A DNA stretch of 64,000 bases from Roseinatronobacter alkalisoli (GCF_028745735.1 NZ_JAQZSM010000002.1:1-64000), one strand, 5' to 3'. Counted from the stretch's first letter, positions 26,191-35,480 are shown. The notes: a model not told the origin generated them from the sequence alone. Program-made: numbers and translations.

Positions 26191-27452
26191 CTGTGGCGCG
26201 CCAGATTTTCATGAGCACGCGTGAAATGCCCGGCCGCAATTGCCGCCACAATAGAGATTTCGCCGCACAGGCAGGTTGCGGCCACCACTTCGGCCAAGGC
26301 CGCGCCGTTGCCTGCACCCTTCAGGCCAAGGATGTTCAAACCCGCCGACTGGCTGGGCAGCGATGTGCCCCCGCCGACCGACCCGACCAGTATGTTGGGC
26401 ATGGTCACGCTACAAAACAGATCGTCGCCGCGTGCCTCCATCCGGGTGATGCCCATGGCACTTTCGGCAACGCAGGCGGCATCCTGACCCGTTGCGATAT
26501 AGATAGCAGCTAACCCGTTCGCATAATGCGCCTGCGCCCCCAACTGTCCTGACAGATGCGCGCCAAGATTGGCCACCTGACCATAATCAAGCATGTCCTG
26601 AACTGTTGTCCCCAACGTCTTTTCCACAACGCCCGCCTTCAGCGTGACCGACGCACTGACCTTGCGTCCGCGTCCGGTGACCAGCCCCAGAAAAGACGCC
26701 TTCTTGTCACCGGAAAAATTACCTTCGATATACCATGCCTTCAGGGCGACGGGGCAGCGCGCCACAATATCATCGCATAAGGCATTTGTGGCGATTGTCA
26801 CCATGTTCTGGCCTGCTGCATCGCCGGTTGTGTAGCGGCAGATCAGGAACACTACGTTATTGTCTATCATCGGCTCCACTGACACCAATTTGCCGTGCCG
26901 TGTGGTTAATTCTGCCGCCACCTTCAACTGGTCGATCTGGTTCACAACCCATTCCACGAACAGCCCCGCATTCAGCAGGTTTTCCAGAACAAAGGCCGGT
27001 GTCCGGATCACGCCTTCATACAGGATCGCAGTGCTGATACCCCCTGATTTCGTGGCGGCATAGGCTCCGCGCGCGTAGGACGCAACCAGTGCCGCTTCAG
27101 TGGTGGCCATTGGCACGTGGAAATCACCATGGGCATTCAACCCATTTATCCGCAAAGGGCCGATAATCCCGACAGGCAATTTCACGGTGCCGATGAAGTT
27201 TTCTATATTGGCGTTGAATTTTTGGGGCGCTGCCATAGTCAGCGGATCTGCGATTGCATCGCGATCCGCCGGGCCGGTGGTGTTGCTCAGGTGGTTCCAG
27301 TATTTTTCGACAGATGCCTGCGTCGCCTTCCGAACGGGGCGCAGGGTGGTGAACTGTGCATCGCTCGGCAACATTCGTTCATGAAGCGGGGATTTGTAAA
27401 AACGGGACCTAATTCTATGCAGCATGTCTTTGACATGGGAAGGAATAGTCAT
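26187..27452 (-). CDS. divergent class I-type HMG-CoA reductase
   Basis: A 421-residue enzyme of the class I HMG-CoA reductase family, without the N-terminal membrane domain. Family segments are ENFIGTVKLPVGIIGPL, VPMATTEAALVAS (catalytic Glu), NFSGDKKASFLG (Lys), YIATGQDAAC (Asp), MPNILVGSVGGGTSLPSQ and GHFTRAHEN (His). All four catalytic residues are present, but substrate-pocket positions differ from the usual NAHAAN and GQDAAQ. It is the first gene of the eight-gene operon. No other mevalonate genes are nearby, and this lineage uses the MEP route, so an altered substrate is possible. Confidence 0.88.
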   Translation of the reverse strand: MTIPSHVKDMLHRIRSRFYKSPLHERMLPSDAQFTTLRPVRKATQASVEKYWNHLSNTTGPADRDAIADPLTMAAPQKFNANIENFIGTVKLPVGIIGPLRINGLNAHGDFHVPMATTEAALVASYARGAYAATKSGGISTAILYEGVIRTPAFVLENLLNAGLFVEWVVNQIDQLKVAAELTTRHGKLVSVEPMIDNNVVFLICRYTTGDAAGQNMVTIATNALCDDIVARCPVALKAWYIEGNFSGDKKASFLGLVTGRGRKVSASVTLKAGVVEKTLGTTVQDMLDYGQVANLGAHLSGQLGAQAHYANGLAAIYIATGQDAACVAESAMGITRMEARGDDLFCSVTMPNILVGSVGGGTSLPSQSAGLNILGLKGAGNGAALAEVVAATCLCGEISIVAAIAAGHFTRAHENLARHR

Positions 27453-28082
27453 TTAAGCATACCATAGTTGAAATTGCCGGTAGCTAACATGCGCATAGAC
27501 AACAGCGTGTGTCACTAAATTTCAGAAATTGCAACAATCGCTGGTAACGTGGCGCATCGCGCATCAGCGATGTTGACCGGAAAGGATCGCTGCGTCAAAC
27601 ACAAACAGTCGGTTATGTGAAGCAGCGTTGCAGCATGTTACCGACGATGATTGGCAGCAAAGGGCAGGCCACTTCGATCATCCAGACCTTGTGGCGGTCG
27701 TGCGGCGATTGGCACTTTCAGCGCATCTGGTTATGTCACTGCGACAGTCCGCTTTAGGGAAACCCCGAATGTGCCTTGCGCGAGCGCAGTGACATGACAG
27801 GAGGGGCTTCGTGAGTGGGCAAAACCTGAGGCTCAGTCGTTGTGATGTGGCGGTTGTATCGTCGAAACGACATTTGAAAACGGGACGAAACATTCTCATC
27901 ACGTTCCGCTTCATCAGCGCGTCAATCTTGGCCGGATCGACCATGCAGGCCAAGTCTGACGGATTGCCCCGCCGCCGCATGACGCGCAAACCATAACAGC
28001 GGATGATCAGGCCAGCATGCCTTTACAATGGGTTGCGCTTTATTCAGCCAAAGGCACAGCTTTTGCGCATCTTCGCCGCAAG
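27453..28082. other. intergenic region with no recognised gene
   Basis: About 630 bp separating the HMGR operon and the phosphatase operon. A 103-codon minus-strand frame exists at 27678-27989, but it has no family resemblance and a poor start. The HMGR promoter should lie here. No hairpin terminator or RNA gene was recognised. Confidence 0.5.
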
Positions 28083-29711
28083 CTATTCGCTGATGGCCAT
28101 AGCATCTGCAAGATATTGGTCCATCATTGCCAAGAGCATTTTGAGTCTTGATTGCAGACAGTCGGAAGTGGACCAAGAGCGTCCGGCATAGCACTCGATA
28201 AGCCGACGATAGATTGCCAGGCGTTGCGGGGAAACGAATTGGGTTACCAATGTTCCGGCATTGCGCGCTGCGTACCAATCTGTGATCAGATCGATACCAG
28301 TGATTTCGTCCTGTTCACGTCGCGAAGGAATATAGGTTGCCGCCTGAAGTGGTCGTTGAATATCGGCGATCCTGATCAGTTCGTTGACGCCTACGGCCTG
28401 AATGAACTGCGCCAGATCAGCGGGCCATTCTTTCGGAAGGTGGCGCTGTACCACTAACTGGCGAACATGCCGATAAAGAAAATCACCGTAGGACTGCGCT
28501 TGCATCCAATCGGACTGCGCAGCGTCGCGGTGGTAAAATGGGAAGAAGGCATCGAAGTCGTCAAACTCTATTTGCCTGTATTGGACATTTCGGGACTCTC
28601 CGTCGGCAGACACTACGGCAAAAGCGGGAGGGAATGCCACTGGCGACGGGATCGCGTGATTGGTCAGCGTATGGCCGTCGATACAGGTTGTGCAGGTGTC
28701 GCAGACATGCAGGTGACCTGAAAAGTGTACGCCGATACCGGTGGCTGCAACGGCCCGACCGGTTGCATGGTCCGGTGTGCGCCGCACGGCCTGAGTCGCG
28801 CCGAAGAGCATACTCTCCTGAGCGAAAGTTCCGTCATACGTATCCAGCACCGGGTAATGCGAGAAGCAGATCAGCGTCTTGCCCTGCGCCTTGGCGCGCG
28901 TGGATACATCAACGAGCCAATCAAGAATAAACGGCTTCAGGCGCACAAGTGAATTCCAGCCTGCGTCTGTGCTATCGGCGAAGGAGGACGGGTCGGTGTT
29001 GTCCGCACATCCGTTGCGTGGTTCAAACACATTGGCATCTATGGAGACAAGCCAAAGCCCTTTTTGCGGTTCGACAAGATAACTCAGATCCAGCTGCCGG
29101 TGGACAACCGAGCCGTCGGGGGAGGTGATCTCGAACATGCGGCTGGCAAATGCATCATCGGTCCCGAAAGGAGATTCCCAATGCAGGTCAGAGGATCGCC
29201 TCTGAATACCGTAGGGAGCCCAGAGCGGAGCGGTATCACGATAGGAGCGGCAGAACATCGCGCGATCAACGATGACCCGCTCTGTATTGGCTATCCCCTC
29301 TGGTTCGCTTGTAACCAAAGTTGTTCCGCCCCGACCGTCATAGAACGCCTTGGAATGATGCCGTCCGCTCATCCCGTAGGTGTCGTGATTGCCGGGCGTA
29401 AGAAAAAACCGGATTCCATGCTCAGCTTCATATCGGGCGAGCAATGCCAGCGCTGCATCCATCGTGGCGATCTGCCCGTCATCCGTCAGATCTCCTGCAA
29501 TAACCACGGTTTCAATTCCTTCTGCCACGCACGCGTCAAGCGCAGCAGGAAAAGAGAAATAGCTTTCATTATACACACGCGTCGATGCCGCGCTGTCATC
29601 TCGTGTGCGGATGCAGGCTCCCGATTGCCCCTTGAAATCAACGCCTTCAAACCGGTAACCAGGGAAGATCTCGTGATAGTGGGGGTCGGCAATAACCGCG
29701 AGTTTGTGCAT
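28083..29711 (-). CDS. metallophosphoesterase (calcineurin-like)
   Basis: A 542-residue cytoplasmic phosphoesterase with all five family motifs: ADPHYH (DxH), GDLTDDG (GDxxDxG), PGNHDTYG (GNHD), FSHYPVLD (H) and SGHLHVCD (GHxH). There is no signal peptide. The C-terminal 150 residues are an extra domain of unknown role. It starts 6 bp after the Na/Pi cotransporter and is the last gene of the operon with that transporter and a dual-specificity phosphatase. Probably a phosphodiesterase/phosphomonoesterase for an imported organophosphate. Confidence 0.92.
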   Translation of the reverse strand: MHKLAVIADPHYHEIFPGYRFEGVDFKGQSGACIRTRDDSAASTRVYNESYFSFPAALDACVAEGIETVVIAGDLTDDGQIATMDAALALLARYEAEHGIRFFLTPGNHDTYGMSGRHHSKAFYDGRGGTTLVTSEPEGIANTERVIVDRAMFCRSYRDTAPLWAPYGIQRRSSDLHWESPFGTDDAFASRMFEITSPDGSVVHRQLDLSYLVEPQKGLWLVSIDANVFEPRNGCADNTDPSSFADSTDAGWNSLVRLKPFILDWLVDVSTRAKAQGKTLICFSHYPVLDTYDGTFAQESMLFGATQAVRRTPDHATGRAVAATGIGVHFSGHLHVCDTCTTCIDGHTLTNHAIPSPVAFPPAFAVVSADGESRNVQYRQIEFDDFDAFFPFYHRDAAQSDWMQAQSYGDFLYRHVRQLVVQRHLPKEWPADLAQFIQAVGVNELIRIADIQRPLQAATYIPSRREQDEITGIDLITDWYAARNAGTLVTQFVSPQRLAIYRRLIECYAGRSWSTSDCLQSRLKMLLAMMDQYLADAMAISE

Positions 29712-29716
29712 GACAA

Positions 29717-31399
29717 TCAGCTTTCATGGTTTGAACGAAGACGTGTCTCGCGCAATGCTCCCAAGTCATCGAGAATAGGATAGGCAACCGATATCAGATG
29801 CGCATTGACCCTTTTGAGGTCCCGCAGAATATCGAGATGAAGACCTGATGTTTCCACAGTTTCGGTGCGCTGCTCCTTAAGCCGCTTCAGGTGCCGTTCA
29901 GCAGACTCGGTTTCAAGACGCCGGACATCACTTTTGTAGCTCACCAATTGCCGGGCCAGATTAAGGTCGCGCGACAGAAAGACAGATTGGGCAACCTGCA
30001 GAATCTCAAGAGTGCGATCGTAGAACTGAACAATCTCGGCCATACCTTCTGACGAAAAAGAAAGCTTACGCTTTGCTTTTTTTGCAGCGAGTTCGGACAG
30101 CCCGTTGTCGATGATGTCACCTATATGCTCAAGATTGACAGCATAGGACATGATCTCGGTGGCCCGGCGCGTATCCGCGTCGTCTAGCTCCTCTCGCCCG
30201 AGACGCGAGAGATAGAGTTTGATCTCCGAATGAACACGGTCGATGTCATCTTCTAAATCGGAAAGTTGTGTGCGGACTGCCGGGTCCGAACTTTTCAATG
30301 CAATCATGCTTGTTTCAAGCATGTCACGCACCATGTCGCCCAGCCGCAACGTTTCGCGCGCAGCCGCAGAGAGCGCGAGCACGGGTGTGCTTAAAGCACT
30401 CTCATCAAGATAGCGCGGCATTACCCTGGTTTCTGCCGGCTGGGGCATAAGCATCTCTGCAAGCCGGGCAAGTGGACCCAGAAACGGCAGGAAGACCACC
30501 AGCAGCACGGTCGAAAACCCGATATGGGCGACAAGCGCAACTGTGCCGGTATCGGGCCAGAGCTGCGCCATCCGCGGCGCGATCAGACCCGATAGAACAG
30601 TCAAGGCAATCGCACCTGCGGCGCGGATAGCAAGATTGGTTACCGCCAGTCGGCGCGCCTGGACGCCTTCGCTATAAACCGCAAGATAGGGGGGGATGGC
30701 GCCGCCCAGATTGGCACCTGCCACCAACACCAGGGCCAGTTCTGCGGTAACAATATTTGCCTGGCCCAACAACACAACAAACAGCACCACCGCCAGACTG
30801 GAAGATGCAAGGAATGCCAGGCCTGTCGCAAACAGAAGCGCAAATGCTGGCGCATTGCCCAGATGAAAGAGAACAGAAATAACAGCTTCCGAGGTTCTGA
30901 CTGGTTCGGTGGCCTGCCCCATCAACGACAGCGCGAGCAGCATCAGGCCTAGCCCCAGAATGGCGCGCCCGATACCCTTGCCCATGGCATAGCTGCTGTT
31001 GCTGAATGTAATCACGCCACAGAGTATGAGAACAGGTGAAAGCCAGCTCAGTTCCAACGACAGAAAATATGCAGCGATGCTGGTCCCGAAATTGGCGCCA
31101 AGAATAATCGCCTGCGCCATCATGCCCGAAACAAGATCGCGGGCAGCAAATGACGCGGTGATCACAGCTGTGGCCGTACTCGATTGAACGGCAATGGTAG
31201 CGAGTACCCCCACACCAACAGCAGAAAACCGGTTTCCGGTACTCTTGCCAATCCAATGCCTGAGCGACGCGCCAAAGGCCCGCAGCATCCCGGTTTTGAT
31301 CATCCGCAAGCCCCAGAGCAGTAATGCACCGGCACCCAAAAGATTGATAAGTATCAGTGTGGAGCTAATTTTATCTACCTTCCAGCAGGTCGATTGCAT
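29717..31399 (-). CDS. Na/Pi cotransporter family protein with PhoU-like domain
   Basis: A 560-residue type II Na/Pi cotransporter. The N-terminal half has the repeat motifs AVQSSTATAVITASF and ILGANFGTSIAAYF, with the second repeat around GANLGGAIPPYLAV. The C-terminal 230 residues form a PhoU-like helical bundle (LRLGDMVRDMLETS, EHIGDIIDNGLSEL). The start is uncertain: the ATG at 31399 overlaps the phosphatase gene by 29 bp. Such proteins move phosphate with sodium; with phosphatases on either side, it may export or balance phosphate released from organophosphates. Confidence 0.9.
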   Translation of the reverse strand: MQSTCWKVDKISSTLILINLLGAGALLLWGLRMIKTGMLRAFGASLRHWIGKSTGNRFSAVGVGVLATIAVQSSTATAVITASFAARDLVSGMMAQAIILGANFGTSIAAYFLSLELSWLSPVLILCGVITFSNSSYAMGKGIGRAILGLGLMLLALSLMGQATEPVRTSEAVISVLFHLGNAPAFALLFATGLAFLASSSLAVVLFVVLLGQANIVTAELALVLVAGANLGGAIPPYLAVYSEGVQARRLAVTNLAIRAAGAIALTVLSGLIAPRMAQLWPDTGTVALVAHIGFSTVLLVVFLPFLGPLARLAEMLMPQPAETRVMPRYLDESALSTPVLALSAAARETLRLGDMVRDMLETSMIALKSSDPAVRTQLSDLEDDIDRVHSEIKLYLSRLGREELDDADTRRATEIMSYAVNLEHIGDIIDNGLSELAAKKAKRKLSFSSEGMAEIVQFYDRTLEILQVAQSVFLSRDLNLARQLVSYKSDVRRLETESAERHLKRLKEQRTETVETSGLHLDILRDLKRVNAHLISVAYPILDDLGALRETRLRSNHES

Positions 31400-31973
31400 C
31401 CGAAGCCCGCTTTGCGGCTTCGATCAGCATCGGCTTTGGGGTCTCAAACCATTCGTCGCGCCGCAGTTCACGCTTTTCGCGCACATGAGCCAGTGCATCC
31501 TCAAAGCTAGGAAAAAGGTGCTGCTGGTTCTTTACCAGAAACAGCGCGACCAGCGCAACCGAACGGCTGCGCCCACCGCGACAATGAACCAAAATGTTCC
31601 CACGCTCGCGGTTGGGATAGCTCGCGCGGTCGGGCATTGTCTGCTTGAGCGCGCCGTCAAGAATGTAGTAGCCTGCGAGCATCATGCGCGAAGGATTCCC
31701 TTCGCCATCAATGAGTCCGATTTTATAGGCTCGAATAGCTCCGTGGCCGGTTGCGACCTTATCCCCCTCGGCTGCAAGAACTGGCGAGGTAACATAGTTG
31801 AAGTCGAGATTGACCGCGCAATTGATCACAGTTGTAATGCCATTTTCCCGAAGCAGTCCCAGATTGCGGGCGCCGTCCGACCCCCCAATAAACAGCGATA
31901 CCTTGTCTTCCCCCACATCGGTGGCGATCATGCTGATATCGGGACGATCGTAATGTGGTGCGACTTGCGCCAT
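31371..31973 (-). CDS. dual-specificity/PTP-type phosphatase
   Basis: A 200-residue cysteine phosphatase. The signature HCRGGRSRS (HCxxGxxRS) is near residue 130, preceded by the conserved GDGITTVINCAVN-like strand (here NGITTVINCAVNLDF). No signal peptide. The start at 31973 has GGAAGGAA upstream. It is the first gene of a three-gene operon that begins downstream of an embedded LacI-type operator. Its substrate could be a phosphoprotein or, in view of its neighbours, a phosphorylated polyol or sugar. Confidence 0.9.
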   Translation of the reverse strand: MAQVAPHYDRPDISMIATDVGEDKVSLFIGGSDGARNLGLLRENGITTVINCAVNLDFNYVTSPVLAAEGDKVATGHGAIRAYKIGLIDGEGNPSRMMLAGYYILDGALKQTMPDRASYPNRERGNILVHCRGGRSRSVALVALFLVKNQQHLFPSFEDALAHVREKRELRRDEWFETPKPMLIEAAKRASDAIDLLEGR

Positions 31974-32064
31974 GCAAAGTTCCTTCCTGCGAGGTAATAA
32001 TCCCGTGTCCGTTAAGCGTCACATTGACGGCATCAGATTTCCAATCCGATGCCACAAAGCAGAA

Positions 32065-32080
32065 TTGCACAGCTGTGCAA
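32065..32080. promoter_or_regulatory. LacI-family operator O1
   Basis: A perfect 16-bp palindrome, TTGCACAGCTGTGCAA, between the -35 and -10 of the phosphatase operon. The same word recurs upstream of the ABC operon at 39864-39879. Confidence 0.85.
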
Positions 32081-32237
32081 TATGGTCAATACAGGACTTG
32101 GCTCCGATGATAACATCTCGCATATTCGGGGTTCCTTACCTGTTTCTTCAGCGCAATTGTGGCTAAATTGTCTAATAATATCTGCATGAGGATTTGGACG
32201 CTGGCATAAGTCAGCAATGCATTTAGACTTGAAGCAA

Positions 32238-32253
32238 TAGCACAGCTGTGCAA
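32238..32253. promoter_or_regulatory. LacI-family operator O2 (autoregulatory)
   Basis: TAGCACAGCTGTGCAA, differing from the consensus palindrome at two outer left bases. It lies in the spacer of the regulator's own promoter, 36 bp before its ATG. Its centre is 173 bp from O1. Confidence 0.8.
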
Positions 32254-32288
32254 TCCGGAAAGCAGCAACGGCGGCTACGAGGAAAACC

Positions 32289-33320
32289 ATGAAACAGGAC
32301 AAGCTCGACAAATCTCGGGGAAAGTCTTTCGTCAGCGCACAGCAGGTTGCCGAGCGCGCGGGCGTGTCGCGCTCAGCCGTCTCCCGTACATTTACTGATG
32401 GTGCAAGCGTGGCACCGGCAACCCGCAAGCGGGTTCTACAGGCGGCCGAAGAACTTGGCTACACTGTCAACCACCTTGCCCGTGGGCTGATCCGGGAGAA
32501 AAGCAATATAGTCTCATTGGTGGTAGCTGACATAAACACACCCTATCAGGCGAAAATGACCGAAGCCCTTACCCGACGGCTACAAGCAGCCAATAAGGTT
32601 GCAATGATCATAAATTCGTCCGGCGAAAGTACCGATGTAGAAATGGCGTTGCGCCAGACATTGCATTACCGGGCTGACGCAACGATTGTTCTTTCGGGGC
32701 AGCCCAAGGCCTCGTTGATCGAAACATGTCTGAACAACGGCCAGCATGTCATCCTGATCAATCGCGACGATCCGGTTCCCGGCCCCGTTTCGGTTATTGT
32801 CACAAATCGTGCTGCGGCCCGGCAGGCGTTCGACATGCTCGAAAGGGCAGGGTGCCGTAAGTTGGCGGTGATCGCTTCCACCGTCGGGTCCGCATCGCTT
32901 GCCGCACGGGAAAAGGCCTTCGTTGCGGCCGCACAAAGCGCCAACATTGATGTCAGCGTGTCTCGATTGGGGCCCACAGCCTATGCATCCGGCGCCGAAG
33001 CCGCCCGGCAGGTGCTGAGCGGCGCTGACCGGCCCGACGGTGTATTCTGTGTTACCGATTTGCTGGCGTGCGGGTTCCTTGATGCAGCCCGCAATGAATT
33101 CGGTATCAAGATACCAGACGAACTGTGCGTAGTCGGCTTTGACGACATCGAACAGGCTGGTTGGTCATCCTATGAACTAACGACGTTCCGCCAACCAATC
33201 GAACAGATCGCCGAACATGTCGTGGATCTGATCGACCATCACACCCCGGTAGACGCAATTCAGGATCCGATCCGCTTTCAAGCTGAACCGGTATGGCGCA
33301 AGTCGGTGCGCCCGCGCTAG
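32289..33320 (+). CDS. LacI-family regulator of the organophosphate regulon
   Basis: A 343-residue LacI/GalR regulator. The HTH is VSAQQVAERAGVSRSAVSRTF (within residues 15-35, here quoted in part) and the hinge VNHLARGLI; the sensor domain begins IVSLVVADINTPYQ. The start is supported by GAGGAAAACC upstream. It lies between two operons, diverging from one and converging with the other (12 bp gap to the IMPase gene). Four shared palindromes flank exactly these operons and itself, so it is the probable binder. The ligand is likely a sugar or polyol phosphate or its product. Confidence 0.92.
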   Translation: MKQDKLDKSRGKSFVSAQQVAERAGVSRSAVSRTFTDGASVAPATRKRVLQAAEELGYTVNHLARGLIREKSNIVSLVVADINTPYQAKMTEALTRRLQAANKVAMIINSSGESTDVEMALRQTLHYRADATIVLSGQPKASLIETCLNNGQHVILINRDDPVPGPVSVIVTNRAAARQAFDMLERAGCRKLAVIASTVGSASLAAREKAFVAAAQSANIDVSVSRLGPTAYASGAEAARQVLSGADRPDGVFCVTDLLACGFLDAARNEFGIKIPDELCVVGFDDIEQAGWSSYELTTFRQPIEQIAEHVVDLIDHHTPVDAIQDPIRFQAEPVWRKSVRPR

Positions 33321-33332
33321 CCAAACCGGGAT

Positions 33333-34157
33333 TCAATTGCAGGGAATCCCGGTGGCATCGCTCATCATACTTGCAACACCGGGCGAGGAAGCCAGCACAC
33401 CGCCGCCGATTTCCAGACCGCCCGACGCCAGAAAATTGCACACTTTTCCCCCGGCTTCCCGGACCAACAGCAACCCCGCCAGACAGTCCCAGGGATGCAT
33501 GTGCAATTCGGCATATGCATCAGACCGGCCATCGGCAACATAGGCAAGTCCTAGCGCGCCAGTCGCCGCGCGTCGGCTGTTAACACCAGCTGACAAAATC
33601 CTGGTCAGCACCTGTAGATAGGTCTCGTTGGTGACGCGGGTCGACCAGCCCAGCTCGACGCATGCCGATTGTGTGTCGGTCACGCTCGATACCTGAATCG
33701 GCTCTCCGTTCCGGGTCGCGCCACGACCTTGCCTGGCAAGGTAGAGTTCGTCATGCGCAGGATCGTAGATAGCGCCCAACAGAATATCCGTTCCGGACGC
33801 CAACGCGATTGAAATACAATAATGAGGAATGCGGCGCGCAAAATTTGCCGTGCCATCAATAGGATCCACAACCCAGACACTCTCACCCAGGACGGAACCA
33901 GACTCCTCGCCCAGGAAGCCATCTTGCGGAAACTGTCCAAGAAGCTCGTCGCGAATGAACTTTTCGACCGCAGCATCGGTGACCGTCAGAAAGTCCTGCG
34001 GCCCCTTCAGTTCATAGCTGGCGCCGCCGGTTTCAAATGCGGTTTGCGCCATGGCACCGGCCGCCCGGATGGTGTCGATCAATACGCGCTCGCGACGATC
34101 AAGCTCATTGGGGGCATGGGCCATGTCGGGATTGGCGTGTTGTGAAACTGCTGACAT
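33333..34157 (-). CDS. inositol monophosphatase family protein
   Basis: A 274-residue Mg-dependent phosphomonoesterase. Metal-site motifs are FLGEESG (Glu), VDPIDGTANFAR (DPxDGT), and HPWDCLAGLLLVREAGG (WDxxAg). The start at 34157 is chosen because upstream codons overlap a hairpin, but RBS support is weak. It is the last gene of the ABC importer operon and ends 12 bp from the convergent LacI gene. It would remove phosphate from an imported inositol- or sugar-phosphate; HisN-type or FBPase-type activity is also possible. Confidence 0.92.
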   Translation of the reverse strand: MSAVSQHANPDMAHAPNELDRRERVLIDTIRAAGAMAQTAFETGGASYELKGPQDFLTVTDAAVEKFIRDELLGQFPQDGFLGEESGSVLGESVWVVDPIDGTANFARRIPHYCISIALASGTDILLGAIYDPAHDELYLARQGRGATRNGEPIQVSSVTDTQSACVELGWSTRVTNETYLQVLTRILSAGVNSRRAATGALGLAYVADGRSDAYAELHMHPWDCLAGLLLVREAGGKVCNFLASGGLEIGGGVLASSPGVASMMSDATGIPCN

Positions 34158-34211
34158 TTCTTGATACTCGATTTCAATTAGGGATCTGTAAGAGCCTTGC
34201 GGTAGATAGGG

Positions 34212-34241
34212 TTCGGGGGCAGCGGCCAACTCGCCCCCGAA
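34212..34241 (-). repeat. intercistronic hairpin after the second binding-protein gene
   Basis: A perfect 9-bp stem, TTCGGGGGC / GCCCCCGAA, lies between the stop of the second binding protein and the IMPase start. No U-run follows, so it more likely protects upstream mRNA or attenuates than terminates. Confidence 0.6.
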
Positions 34242-34275
34242 TGTGTCCGCCCTGAACAATCAGGACGACCTGACC

Positions 34276-35391
34276 TTAGCGGGAATAGTTGACCCGCCAG
34301 AAATCCTGCCAGTCCTGTCGTGCATCAAAATCATCGACGGCGGTGGTCATGGAAAAGGCCATCAGCTGATCGAAATAATCCGCTATGCCTGAAGGCTCGT
34401 CCTCGGGCAGCGTGACTTGGGAATTGGTGGAAATCTTCCCGTCGATCAATTGTGGATCAAGCCCTTCGGCAGTCAAAAGGTAGTGGATGAACAACCTTGC
34501 CGCATTCGGGCTTTTCGTTCCGGCGGCAATGACACCCGGGCCGGGATAAAGCCAGCCAATGAATGGCTCCATGCCGACACAAAGGCCGAGTTTGAAATCC
34601 GCTGTGATATTGTCACGGTACTTTGCAATAGGGCTGATGCCCATGAAAGGGTCGGCTTGGCCCGGTGCCCCGATGGCTTCGGCCACTGATGTCGAGTCGC
34701 CCAGCAGCGGCTGGTTCCGCGCAAAGGCACTCACCCACGCGGCTGTGGCGCTGCGCTCTTCGGTTTCAAGCGGCCTCCCGAAATGACTTTCATAGGCTGC
34801 CGCCATTTCGGCATCGAAATGCATCTCCATCTGGTTGAACCAATCGGCGTAATTGGGTTTAACCAAGGGATCGAGCATAGTAAGTTTGCGGGCATATTCA
34901 GGTTCCGTAAGTTGCCAGATATTGCTTACGGGACAGCTTTCGTGAACTTCGGTATTGTAAGTGAATACATGCGGGTCGTTGACCAGCACGAGTGGGTCTG
35001 TCCACTCCGGCGCAATATGCGGCGCGATGTCCGCAGGCACCCAGCTCTCGACAATTCCGTAGGGCACCAGTTGGGCCGCGATGGCCGCCACGTCGGCCGC
35101 AACCGACACGTCACCAACTATGTTTCCCGCCTGACTTTCGCGGATCAGCAGTTCCACCTGACTGGCTTCATTCACCTTGCGGCCCTCAGCCTGAACGCCG
35201 TACTTCTGCGTGAATGCGACAGCGGTATCCACGATCTTGCCTGTCACCGCATAGACAGTAATAGGCGCTTCGCCCCGCGCCGCTTCAACAAGCGCGTCCA
35301 GATCGAACGTTTCCTGGGCGCTGGCTGGCGTGGTTGCGAGCAGACCGATGGCAACAATGCCCAGCATTGAGGAATGAGTGGGTATGAACAT
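34276..35391 (-). CDS. ABC transporter substrate-binding protein, paralogue 2 (AfuA-like)
   Basis: A 371-residue periplasmic binding protein with the start at 35391, backed by AAGGAG. The signal peptide ends PASAQETFD. The mature protein starts FDLDALVEAARGE and ends DWQDFWRVNYSR, almost the same end as paralogue 1 upstream. It is of the Fe3+/AfuA class; AfuA itself binds hexose-6-phosphates. Two tandem binding proteins for one permease/ATPase pair suggest different but related ligands. Confidence 0.9.
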   Translation of the reverse strand: MFIPTHSSMLGIVAIGLLATTPASAQETFDLDALVEAARGEAPITVYAVTGKIVDTAVAFTQKYGVQAEGRKVNEASQVELLIRESQAGNIVGDVSVAADVAAIAAQLVPYGIVESWVPADIAPHIAPEWTDPLVLVNDPHVFTYNTEVHESCPVSNIWQLTEPEYARKLTMLDPLVKPNYADWFNQMEMHFDAEMAAAYESHFGRPLETEERSATAAWVSAFARNQPLLGDSTSVAEAIGAPGQADPFMGISPIAKYRDNITADFKLGLCVGMEPFIGWLYPGPGVIAAGTKSPNAARLFIHYLLTAEGLDPQLIDGKISTNSQVTLPEDEPSGIADYFDQLMAFSMTTAVDDFDARQDWQDFWRVNYSR

Positions 35392-35444
35392 AACAGCTCC
35401 TTGCTGCGCGCCATGATGACACGCGCGATACGTTTGAAACAAAT

Positions 35445-35476
35445 ATGGCGGCGGAAAGCGGACCATCCGCCGCCAT
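35445..35476 (-). repeat. intercistronic hairpin between the two binding-protein genes
   Basis: A perfect 11-bp stem, ATGGCGGCGGA / TCCGCCGCCAT, with a 10-nt loop, a few bases after the stop of paralogue 1. No U-run follows. Confidence 0.65.
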
Positions 35477-35480
35477 GTGT

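Larger units (their letters stand above)
31974..32288. promoter_or_regulatory. divergent control region of the organophosphate regulon
   Basis: A 315-bp gap between the phosphatase operon and the LacI gene. It holds one promoter on each strand, each with the same palindrome in its spacer. Minus strand: TTGACC (32084-32089), 17-bp spacer, AATTCT (32061-32066). Plus strand: TTGAAG (32229-32234), 17-bp spacer, AATCCG (32252-32257). The identical geometry argues for repression of both by the adjacent regulator. Confidence 0.7.

Noticed and set aside
27678-27989. A 103-codon minus-strand frame between the HMGR and phosphatase operons
   Set aside because: No family resemblance, no good RBS and many rare-looking residues; probably chance.
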